This document shows positions 46,601 through 54,859 of a stretch of 64,000 nt of DNA, piece by piece (position 1 is the first letter of the stretch; every line of letters starts with the position of its first letter). The notes under the pieces were generated by a model. It made no database searches. It saw only the letters and a program-made list of their open reading frames with translations, and was not told the origin of the DNA. The translations under genes were made by a program, and so were the position numbers. Source of the stretch: Parapristionchus giblindavisi (Eukaryota; Nematoda; Chromadorea; Rhabditida; Diplogasteridae); assembly GCA_943737045.1 (NCBI GenBank), contig CALSFV010000467.1, positions 1 through 64,000 of the forward strand, read 5' to 3'.

Positions 46601-48910
46601 TTGGACTACATTTTTAAAAAATTTAGAAAAATAATTATTTTATTTTTATTTTTTCAACTGCCACATTCAGTCGACCGTCAAGGCAAGTTAACTAGGGGTA
46701 ACAGTCTGCTAGATATTGTTCTCGCCTCTCATATTCATATCTTGTCTGACTGTAGAGTTCTTCCTCCTTTGCCTAAGTTAGATCACTCTCTTGTATCATT
46801 CTCTATTCTGGCATCACTGCCTAAGGCCAAACCTCGCCTAATTAAGGACTACAGGAGAACTAATTGGACTGCTGTTCAAACTGCTATTGCCTCTGTTGAT
46901 TGGTATAGTGAACTTTCCATTTGTAATCAGGACGCTGACACTCTTTATTCCACCTTTTTAAGCATTATTCAATCAATTATTGATATTCACATTCCAATTC
47001 GCAAGGTTAATCCATCCAAATCCAAAAACGGTTTTTCGAGTAAGTCTCTTAACCTCTTGCGTAGGTGCAGATCTCAATATCGTAACCGCTTCTCAATTGG
47101 TATTGAACCATTTCTTGCGACTAGTCGTAGACTCCGCCTCTCAATCAATAAAACTCGCAGGCAACGCGAGCGCTCTCTTTTCAATAATCCCAATCTTAAG
47201 AAGTTTTATAAGTTCGCAGGCGATCGTATAAAAGATGTGCATCATACCATAGAATCTCTCATGGATAATACTGGCAACATAAAAACATCTGACTTTGCTA
47301 AAGCCCAATTACTTGCTGATCACTTCAGTGAATCCTTTAATCATTCTACCTATCCTACACCTGTCTCGTCTTTCCAACCAAGATCACAGCGCATCGACTA
47401 TATTGATTTTTCCCCAGCCAGAATAACCAACGTCATAAGCAAATTGCCTAATAAGATTTCTCGATCTCCTGATGGTATTACCTATGCTTTCTTGAAAAAA
47501 ACTGCATCTCAAATCTCTATTCCATTGTCCATTCTCTTCAACTGGTTCATGCTTCACTCTTGTTCCCCGTCTGCCTGGCTTACCGCTATTGTTTGCCCCA
47601 TTTACAAACGGAAAGGCGCCAAGCATGATGTTAGTAATTATCGCCCCATATCTATTACGAGTGCATGTTGCAAGGTTATGGAAAGACTGATTTGTAAAGA
47701 TATCACTGCGTATCTAACCACCAATGATCTCTTGCCTACTGAACAGCATGGGTTCAGAGGTAGACGATCATGCAGTTCGTGCCTTCTCTCAAGCTTCTCC
47801 TCGTGGCACAAGAATCTAGATAAGAAAAACTTTATATCTGTAGCATTTATCGACTTCAGTAAGGCTTTTGATACATTGCCCCTTAATTTGCTTGTTCATA
47901 AATGTGAATCTATCGGTATCACTGGATGTCTTCTCAAATGGATTAGCTCCTTCCTTCATAATCGCACCCAATCAGTTGTAGTAGGTGATACAATGTCTAA
48001 CCCTTTCAATGTTATTAGTGGAGTCCCTCAAGGATCATGTCTTGGCCCCCTCCTTTTCTCATTGTATATTTCGGACGTTGCATCTGTGTTGCCCCAAAAT
48101 GTTCAATGTTATATTTATGCAGATGATCTCAAAGTCTTCTCTGTCAATAACCCTATCGCCTTGCAAACTGCATTAGATTCAATTCATGCATGGAGTACCC
48201 AGTGGGGACTCACAATGTCACGCACGAAAACAGTCATAATGTGCATGGGCCCGAATCACCCCCCATTTGATTTTTCGATCAATAATACCTTTCTACCCTG
48301 CGTCACTGAGATCAAAGATCTCGGTGTCACATATTCAAATACTTTGGATTTCACTGAACATATTAGCAACATAGTGAAAAAAGCTAAAGCTCGCTCCTGC
48401 TACATCCTTCGCTCTTTCACTTCAAAAAGCCCAGTTGTCTATACCCGTCTATTTTGCACTTATGTCCGTCCACTGCTCGAATACTGTTCTGAAGTGTGGA
48501 ACCCCATGTCGTCGTCTTTGAATGCCCTAATTGAATCAGTACTTATCAGATACTCCAGATTGGTATGTAAACGCTGTCGTCTACCGTACACCTCGTATGA
48601 GGATCGTCTACGAGCCTTGGACCTCCCTACTTTAGAAACCCGTAGAACAATTATTGATCTTACTGTAACGTTCAAGATCATTCATAATTTTATTGATATT
48701 GACCCCCGTAGCATCTTTATATTTTCCAACACTCTGAATTTTACTCGAGGTCATCAACTTAGAATTTGTATGAACCCTTCATCTAGTACACGCTATCTAT
48801 CATTTTTCTCAAATCGTGTTGTCCGAAAATGGAATAATTTAGATCGAACTATTGTCACATCAATCTCTCCTCAAGTGTTTAGTAATTCTATAAAGGTTGC
48901 AATCCAGTAA
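46532..48910 (+). CDS. Non-LTR retrotransposon ORF2, RT domain open, N-terminus chimeric
   Basis: A 792-codon frame. Only residues from about 54 on belong to the LINE; the first 53 or so are read from the flanking foldback arm, so the apparent start codon is accidental. LINE content in order: end of the endonuclease domain (LLDIVLASHI, then LDHSLVSFSIL); reverse transcriptase from NYRPISITSACCKVMERLI through QHGFRGRRS, FIDFSKAFDTLPL (first catalytic Asp), SGVPQGSCLGPLLFSLYISD, and YIYADDLKVF with the catalytic Tyr-Ala-Asp-Asp starting at residue 529; then a C-terminal part ending in SNSIKVAIQ. No RNase H is seen. This resembles CR1/Jockey-clade elements. There are no stops or frameshifts, suggesting a recent insertion, but 5' truncation makes it incapable of autonomous transposition. 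Confidence 0.9.
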   Translation: MKKLYNVILLVVMRVHRKNIQIDLDYIFKKFRKIIILFLFFQLPHSVDRQGKLTRGNSLLDIVLASHIHILSDCRVLPPLPKLDHSLVSFSILASLPKAKPRLIKDYRRTNWTAVQTAIASVDWYSELSICNQDADTLYSTFLSIIQSIIDIHIPIRKVNPSKSKNGFSSKSLNLLRRCRSQYRNRFSIGIEPFLATSRRLRLSINKTRRQRERSLFNNPNLKKFYKFAGDRIKDVHHTIESLMDNTGNIKTSDFAKAQLLADHFSESFNHSTYPTPVSSFQPRSQRIDYIDFSPARITNVISKLPNKISRSPDGITYAFLKKTASQISIPLSILFNWFMLHSCSPSAWLTAIVCPIYKRKGAKHDVSNYRPISITSACCKVMERLICKDITAYLTTNDLLPTEQHGFRGRRSCSSCLLSSFSSWHKNLDKKNFISVAFIDFSKAFDTLPLNLLVHKCESIGITGCLLKWISSFLHNRTQSVVVGDTMSNPFNVISGVPQGSCLGPLLFSLYISDVASVLPQNVQCYIYADDLKVFSVNNPIALQTALDSIHAWSTQWGLTMSRTKTVIMCMGPNHPPFDFSINNTFLPCVTEIKDLGVTYSNTLDFTEHISNIVKKAKARSCYILRSFTSKSPVVYTRLFCTYVRPLLEYCSEVWNPMSSSLNALIESVLIRYSRLVCKRCRLPYTSYEDRLRALDLPTLETRRTIIDLTVTFKIIHNFIDIDPRSIFIFSNTLNFTRGHQLRICMNPSSSTRYLSFFSNRVVRKWNNLDRTIVTSISPQVFSNSIKVAIQ

Positions 48911-49600
48911 TTGCACCCATATCGTCGCTACTTCTTGTTTTAATATGTATTTTAATTGTTTATGAAAAAATCCCTCGTCTCTTTTCTCCAAGATGCGATA
49001 AATATATTATTAAGTTGATTTATAGGGCGGATGGTGGCTAATGCATGTGAGTTTGCAGAAACGACTGCAACGTGAAGAGTCGTCGTTTCGCAGATCTTTA
49101 ATTTATTTTTTTATTTATCAAACTTGAATATTTATATGTTTCTTTCATATAAATCGGTTGGAAGGTAGCGTACTGCAACCCAGGGTTGGTCTGGGATCAT
49201 CATGAAATTTTCGACCTTATCCATTCTCAACCATGAACCCGGGGTCATGGTTCAAAATCATGAGTCGACTGAAAAAAAAAATCAGTTCGGGATTCTTGAC
49301 GTTGACGGTAGCCCAATAGCGTATACTCCTACTGATTAAAATGGTTCAGCGTTGGATGTAGTGCGCTACCTTCCAACCGATTTATATTAAAGAAACATAT
49401 AAATATTCAAGTTTAATTATTTTAAAAAATAAATTCGAGATCTGCGAAACGAAGATGCTTCACGTGGCAGTCGTTTCTGCAAAGGCACATGCATTAGCCA
49501 CCATCCGCCCTATGAATCAACTTGCCTTGACGGTCGACTGAATGTAGCAGTTGAAAAAATAAAAATAAAATAATTTTTTTTAAAATTTTTTGAAAATATG
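46605..49600. mobile_element. Foldback element interrupted by a LINE
   Basis: The left arm is split: 46,605-46,689 and 49,012-49,184. It is the reverse complement of about 49,353-49,600. Markers are gtcgaccgtcaaggcaagtt, agggcggatggtggctaatg and ggttggaaggtagcg. The loop at 49,185-49,350 holds the segment related to 14,281-14,383 of the tandem unit. The right arm is continuous across the LINE insertion point. Confidence 0.8.
46690..49011 (+). mobile_element. 5'-truncated LINE inserted in the foldback left arm
   Basis: The insertion is bounded by AAGTT at 46,685-46,689 and 49,012-49,016. The opposite arm shows the site without it (caaggcaagttgattcat). The 3' end is AT-rich (gataaatatattatt). 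The 5' end begins in the last part of the endonuclease domain, so most of ORF2's N-terminus and all of ORF1 are missing, as expected from incomplete reverse transcription. Confidence 0.85.
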
Positions 49601-49887
49601 GATAGATAGCCGTGGATAGCCGATTTTCGCTGAGAAAGTGGAAATTATGTATATTCGATGTGTCATGACCCCGATAACAGCCTCCCAACGGTGATATCCC
49701 TCTGGAATAAATCTGGATCACGGTTAGTTGATGTTCCATTGGAGAATTAAGTTTAATTGAGTCGTTACTAATGTTACTTTTACTTCATTGAAATGTAAAA
49801 TAGAGATAATGACACGGATAATCAATATTCAGGGAAAATCTGATTGCTCTGATCATTGAGAGAAATTCAATTGTCCATAAAAAATAC
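49601..49887. other. No gene seen
   Basis: AT-rich spacer following the foldback. Confidence 0.35.
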
Positions 49888-50082
49888 TTAATTGAAAAGT
49901 AATCTTTGCGATTTTTATCTGAAACGGAAGAACGAATGTAATTTTGTTTGTTTTGATCGTATCGACTCTTCCAAAAAGAATCAGAGTCGGATCGACATGA
50001 GCTACAACTTTGCTGTTGACTGCTAAGCTCTCAGATGTGAGGGGAATTAGATATCTCTTCAAACGTGTCTCAATGGGGGTGC
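49888..50082 (-). CDS. Candidate internal exon, unrecognised
   Basis: On the reverse strand an acceptor-like catttag at 50,083 is followed by 64 open codons (TPIETRLKRYLIPLTSES, then VVAHVDPTLILFGRVDTI and ITFVLPFQIKIAKITFQL) and a possible donor at 49,887. Alternating hydrophobic and polar residues suggest a beta-rich domain. I do not recognise a family and found no partner exons, so this may be an isolated or decayed exon. Confidence 0.35.
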
Positions 50083-50147
50083 CTAAATGTGAGGCGGCTG
50101 GAGTGAAGAGTGAGCAGAGAGAAGGGAAGGGAAAGTGGAGAGACAGT

Positions 50148-50179
50148 GCGTAATTCCCGCAAAGGTGCGGGAATTACGC
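50148..50179. repeat. Perfect 14-bp-arm hairpin
   Basis: gcgtaattcccgca, loop aagg, then tgcgggaattacgc, an exact reverse complement. It lies in a purine-rich stretch without a gene. The arms contain TTCCCGC, similar to an E2F-type site, which may be coincidence. Confidence 0.85.
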
Positions 50180-50882
50180 GCCCTCTGGCCGTGATGTGTC
50201 AAATTACGAAGTTAGGAAGGGAGAGAGTGCCTCTCACAGGCGATTGCTATAGAGAAGGGAGGGGATGGGAATAGGGTGCGTAGACTTCGCTCCCGTTCCT
50301 GCAACCCTACTCTCCGCTGCTCGATTAAATCATTAATCAATTTTCAAGAACAAGCATAACAAGATTTGGAACTATCTCGTATATGGCGCCTGAGATGCTT
50401 TTTCCAGGCAAAAAATCGAATAATAAGGTTAAAGGGACTGTGCAACGAAAAAATGACCTGTGTTTATTTTATTCTATTTGATTCGCTGAAAAATATCATT
50501 TTCATAAAAAAAATCAATTATTGACCGCTAAGCAGAAAAAAATAACAAAAAATGAAAATTCGCTAAACGCAGTAAACTCGCCTGAGACGTTCCCTAAACA
50601 CCACGCACCACAGACCTCGATTCTATCGATTGTTTTACCAAAAAAATGGTTGACCTCGTTTTATTTTAATTTATTTATTTTCTTTTGATCCGTTTTTTTC
50701 TTCTTTTTTCTCTCTTTTGCATTGATTGTAACACGGAAAACGACGATTGCTAGACAACATTATCCACCGGATAAAACAAGTCGTATACTTTACATTTATG
50801 CTACTCCTCTCAACACTTGACAACGTTTATACTGGTGTCACAAGCATTCGCAAAATGACACTCTTATCATAGATGCAAGTCT
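50180..50882. other. No gene seen
   Basis: Purine-rich then AT-rich sequence. No exon or structural RNA was recognised. Confidence 0.4.
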
Positions 50883-51900
50883 TTATTTGTATGTGTATTC
50901 ATTCCTTTCAATCATATAGATTGTGTTCAAGAATAATTTACGAAAAGATTTATAAATATTTATCAAATTGAATAGAATATTCATCCTTTTATCTTCAACC
51001 TTATTGTAAGATGATGCCGTTGTAATCTGTAAACAGATAAACAATTAATATAAACGTTAGCTTATAACATCACACACACCTCACATGTAACCTCATAATA
51101 AAGACAAAAACAAAGACTACAGCTCAGGTGTTTGATTCCATGCATGATCACGGATACAAGCAAAATCGTGCATCTGTATCATGGATGGCGGATCTTAAAA
51201 GATCATGCAGGACCTTACCATGATCTTGCACAGAATCTCAGAATTCATTCATAAACACGGATAATTCATGCATGATTCGAGTACATTCCATGCGTGATCA
51301 TGCCAATTGAACAAATTATCCGCGATGATGCATGGATTCAAACACCTGAGAGAGTGCTATCACTGCGAACCCAAGACTAAAAGGATAGTTATACGACATA
51401 TCAAGTCGTAAAGAACATATCACGACAACGAACATAAGTTCTTTCATAGAGTGAACAAGTAAACCATAAATAGTTAATGAATCAACAAATTTTAAATGTA
51501 CCTGTAGTTGTTTCCTTCTTGGAGGTATCCTCAACAGCAAGTCATCGTCTACGTTACACTCGAACTCTGTAAATAATATTATTAATTAAGAAAAAATATC
51601 AATGAAAACAAGTGAAAATGTTAGTGAAACCCTTACGAGTTCTTGCACTCACGTTTTACATTTTTGTCAACGTGTAACACGCTTAAATCTGTGTTATTGA
51701 TAGACTGCTGCTTAGAGAACACAATAACAGTTACATGAATTAAATAATAGTCTAATACTACGGATATACACTTATTAAACAGTAAGAGTAACTGCTGTTT
51801 AACATAATTCAGGTAAATTGCATAACGAGTCATACCTTTCTATTCTTTCCTCCTCCATCCAGTAGTATTCCACACGTTGGAGCGGCCAAAGCACGGCATA
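50883..51900 (-). CDS. Unrecognised reverse-strand gene, last four exons
   Basis: Exons 51,900-51,836, 51,710-51,653, 51,566-51,502 and 51,026-50,883 join in phase with ag/gt borders. They read ..CRALAAPTCGILLDGGGKNR, then QQSINNTDLSVLHVDKNVK, FECNVDDDLLLRIPPRRKQL, and a basic C-terminus from ITTASSYNKVEDKRMN to ..NEYTYK, stop TAA at 50,885-50,883. An AATAAA sequence overlaps the stop, a plausible poly(A) signal. Earlier exons were not identified. No signal peptide, membrane segment or known family is recognised. A 224-bp MITE lies in the last intron. The last exon's reading frame is the least certain part. Confidence 0.5.
51125..51348. mobile_element. 224-bp MITE with CAGGTGTTTGA ends
   Basis: Terminal inverted repeats of about 30 bp (CAGGTGTTTGATTCCATGCA on the left; the right mirrors it with a few changes). 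Internal catgatcatgc-like motifs repeat. No clear target duplication is seen, so the superfamily is not assigned. Confidence 0.75.
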
Positions 51901-52569
51901 CTAACTACAACATAATCATAAATTGACCAAAAAATGAAAGTAAATGCGCATATAGTAACGGGAATTCGATCAAAATCAGATGAGCCTGACTAATTTAACT
52001 TAAGTCCGAACGTTCGTCAAACTCATGCAAGCAAACGGCCTTATTCTAGTGAATATAGACGAGTAAGCCTCTCAACAGTCATTCTCTAGTCATTGGTCAA
52101 CGATTAGAAATATAAATAGCGATAAATACAAAGTAACAAAGCAAAACAACGAGCGATAACAGCAAGAAGGAAATTCAGAGCAAGATCTTGCAGCGCAAAA
52201 TGTGCGCTGTAAGATCTTGTAGGCCAATCAATTCACAAAACCGTATACCATTTTCCCCCAAGGCGAGTTTACGCTGGTTAGCACGATCAGTAAATGATTT
52301 TATTTTTTTAATTGAAAAATAAAATATTTAGAGTACATTATTTCTTTTCATATTTTGTCAAGACTGGCCTTGAGCCAATATAAATCGAAAACAATAAAGA
52401 AAAAAAATAGTAAAAATATTCGTCAGATCGTTTCCTACTTCCTTTAAATATTATGATTTCATTATGCTTGCAAATTTGACAACAAATCACCCCAAAATAT
52501 CACTCTGTAAAAGAACAACATTATTTCAAACACAGATTCGAATTGAAATGATTATTGGAAAGATTATAG
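51901..52569. other. No exon recognised
   Basis: Sits between two divergently transcribed gene ends. Apart from the hairpin at 52,181 nothing was recognised. Earlier kinase exons, if any, were not found here. Confidence 0.35.
52181..52219. repeat. 17-bp-arm hairpin
   Basis: caagatcttgcagcgca, a 5-base loop, then tgcgctgtaagatcttg, reverse complementary with one mismatch. Confidence 0.8.
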
Positions 52570-52958
52570 ATCGATATTTGGCCATATGGCATTATTGTTT
52601 GGGAGATTATAACCCGACAGCCTCCGTATGCAGATCTTTCTTCATTCCTTGTCAAATCCGCCGTTAAGAGCAGGTAAGTTAAATTGCTTTTCAGAGCTCT
52701 TTTAATTTTTTTTATCGGTAGAAAATTTTTGATCAAACTCTACTACTATTATATTTCAATTCCAGGAAACAGATATTATCAATTCCTCCAAATCATAATA
52801 TGAAATCTTTATCAATCTTGCTGAATAAGTGTTGGAAAGGAGAACCAAAAGAAAGAGCTTCGATAGATGAAGTCATACTTCTTAATAAAGAAGTGCAATT
52901 GGAAATCAATGATGAAAAAGTAACAATTACGTTCTATAGTAAAAATAAATATAAATAA
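52570..52958 (+). CDS. C-terminal end of a protein kinase domain, two exons
   Basis: 52,570-52,673 reads IDIWPYGIIVWEIITRQPPY then ADLSSFLVKSAVKS. This is kinase subdomain IX (D-x-W-x-[YF]-G-I-x-x-W-E) followed by the typical PPYA loop. After a 92-bp intron, 52,766-52,958 reads KQILSIPPNHNMKSLSILLN then KCWKGEPKERASIDEV, the subdomain XI signature (CW-x(3)-P-x-x-R-A), and stops at TAA 52,956. Phases match. The WEI and PPYA pattern fits tyrosine-kinase-like (TKL) or tyrosine kinases. The ATP-binding lobe, HRD and DFG motifs are not in the window upstream. This is therefore a 3' fragment, either a pseudogene or the end of a gene whose other exons lie beyond unrecognised introns. Confidence 0.75.
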
Positions 52959-53020
52959 TAACTTTAGGTCTATAGTAAAAATAAATATAAATAATAACTT
53001 TAAAAATAATAACTTTAGGT
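52933..53020 (+). repeat. Short tandem duplication spanning the kinase stop codon
   Basis: About 38 bases beginning tctatagtaaaaataaatat are repeated immediately downstream, with a further partial copy of aataataactttagg. The stop codon region is thus duplicated without changing the frame. Confidence 0.75.
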
Positions 53021-53518
53021 GTGGATTTCTGAGTGTGTATTATGGGAAGAAGAAGCTATTAAAACTGTCAAGAACTATTCGACTACAGATTGAAACAATG
53101 TGCATTTTAATGATGTTTATGTTTGTTGTTATTGTCTCAATCATAGACTAAAGAATATAGAATCAAATAGAATATTGACCATGCAAGTGCTCATTAGAAT
53201 TTTTCATTAAAAAAGTTTCTAGACTCGCATCGATAATGCGCAATGGGAAAATCTCATTGAAACTGAGCTGAGACAATACCACTAAATCACACCGATAAAG
53301 TTGTTTAAAAAGATAAAGTTGTAAATGCGATGTTATGCGGTGTTGCGTTCGCCTCATGTGTCTCCGTCGTAACGGCGGAGACGTCCATGTAAACTTTGCA
53401 GAGTGCAAAACTTGCTGAAAGATTTTTTATGATAAATTATAAATTAAATTAAAATTAAGTTATGATAAAATCAATGGTTTAGCAAACAAAATATCAATTG
53501 CATAGCCTTTTCGGCAAT
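53021..53518. other. No gene seen
   Basis: AT-rich sequence with a GC-richer patch at 53,335-53,400. No recognisable exon. Confidence 0.35.
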
Positions 53519-53538
53519 CAATGAAACACGTGGAGAGA

Positions 53539-53689
53539 CACTCCTCTCTCTTCCCTCACTCCTCTCTCTTCCCTCACTCCTCTCTCTTCCCTCACTCCTC
53601 TCTCTTCCCTCTCACTCCTCTCTCTTCCCTCACTCCTCTCTCTTCCCTCACTCCTCTCTCTTCCCTCACTCCTCTCTCTTCCCTCACTC
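53539..53689 (+). repeat. 18-bp pyrimidine-rich minisatellite
   Basis: About eight copies of cactcctctctcttccct, one with a 2-bp insertion, in the presumed 5' untranslated region of the LINE that follows. The Ser/Leu/Phe/Pro repeat frame here is not a gene. Confidence 0.88.
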
Positions 53690-53800
53690 GGCATGGTGAC
53701 CCCCTCTCTACTCTGAGAACTAAAGTGAACTCTTCTCTACGCGTGCTGTGATCCCTGTGCCGGGGAGCTTATGATAATTCAATCGGCACCCAAATAGGTT

Positions 53801-54859
53801 ATGTTTTCTAACCTTAGGAATCGTATCTCTCCTAGTCCTAATTCAGCTCCTACGACTCCATCGTTGTCGAAGAAAAGGAGGTTAGAAGAAGGATGCCTTA
53901 CTATGGAGGAGCTCATAGTGATGATAGTCAAGATGAGGTCTCAGCTCGATCGTCAGGAGGACGAGCTTGTCGCACAGAAAGAGATCTGTACTCAACTGCA
54001 CAAAGAGGTGGGCATACTTCGATCTCAGCTGGCCACTAGTCAAAAGCCAGATGAGGTCTGTCAAAGCCACGATGACTCCATGCACACCTGTATCGGTTCA
54101 GATAGTAATAGTCGTGTCCATTCCTCCCCTCCTGTACCTAATGCACCTCAACCGAATACGCCACAGAATGGTCCTCCCCTTGAGAATACAACAGATCTTG
54201 AAAGAAGCATAGTAATTGCTAGGATGCCAATTGATCGAACCCTATCTGATCTTGAACAAGTGAAGGCTGATTATGAAAATGTATGTCAAATAAGTGGCAT
54301 CATTGGATTCCCTGTACTTCCACTTGCTGTCTACCGTATGCCGGTTAGTCAACCATCTGCTGGATTCAATCGTCTCCTCAAGGTACTCATGCCTACGAGA
54401 GCTCATGCACGACTATTCCTATCAAACTGGAGGAAAGCCCTGGAAGATCCTCGTTTCAATGATATTTATGTACGTGAATCGATTGCTGATCCAAAGGATA
54501 GAAAGAAGACTCCCCCAAGTAGATTTGCTGTAAGAAAGGAACCAGTCCCTAATCGATCAATAAACAATAGAAGAAGAGAAAGAAGAGACTCTCACTATAC
54601 CAATCGATCATCTCATCCCATTCCCAATTTCAATAGACCAAATAGATCATATCCCCTTCCTACTCCTCTTCAAGATTATCGTGCACCATTCCCAATCAAT
54701 ACTACAAACATGAATCCCTCGTCCACCATGCCTATATACAGTAATCCCATGCATACACCGTACCCATTCTCACAGCCACATTCTCTCAATACACCCTTCA
54801 TGTCTCATATTAACCAATACGGTTGCCCCCCACATCTAGGTGCTCAGGGAAACTGGTAA
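53801..54859 (+). CDS. LINE ORF1 protein (RNA-binding, coiled coil)
   Basis: 352 residues, intact. An N-terminal basic segment with a KKRRLEE run is followed by a heptad-like coiled coil at about residues 33-85 (EELIVMIVKMRSQLDRQEDE and on), probably for oligomerisation. The middle domain at about 135-240 (from RSIVIARMPI to DPRFNDIYVRES) has the layout of the RRM-like ORF1 domain of CR1-type LINEs. The C-terminal tail is Pro/Asn/Arg-rich (NNRRRERRDSH). No zinc knuckle is present. In LINEs this protein coats the element RNA. The ATG at 53,801 is the first in frame and follows the 5' region directly. Its end overlaps ORF2, which is in the -1 frame. Confidence 0.85.
   Translation: MFSNLRNRISPSPNSAPTTPSLSKKRRLEEGCLTMEELIVMIVKMRSQLDRQEDELVAQKEICTQLHKEVGILRSQLATSQKPDEVCQSHDDSMHTCIGSDSNSRVHSSPPVPNAPQPNTPQNGPPLENTTDLERSIVIARMPIDRTLSDLEQVKADYENVCQISGIIGFPVLPLAVYRMPVSQPSAGFNRLLKVLMPTRAHARLFLSNWRKALEDPRFNDIYVRESIADPKDRKKTPPSRFAVRKEPVPNRSINNRRRERRDSHYTNRSSHPIPNFNRPNRSYPLPTPLQDYRAPFPINTTNMNPSSTMPIYSNPMHTPYPFSQPHSLNTPFMSHINQYGCPPHLGAQGNW

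Noticed and set aside
46532..46690. N-terminal 53 codons of the 792-codon frame as part of the LINE protein
   Set aside because: The same sequence occurs, inverted, in the opposite arm of the host foldback, so it is flanking DNA.
53521..53751. 76-codon Ser/Leu/Phe/Pro repeat frame
   Set aside because: It is produced by the 18-bp minisatellite in the 5' region of the LINE.
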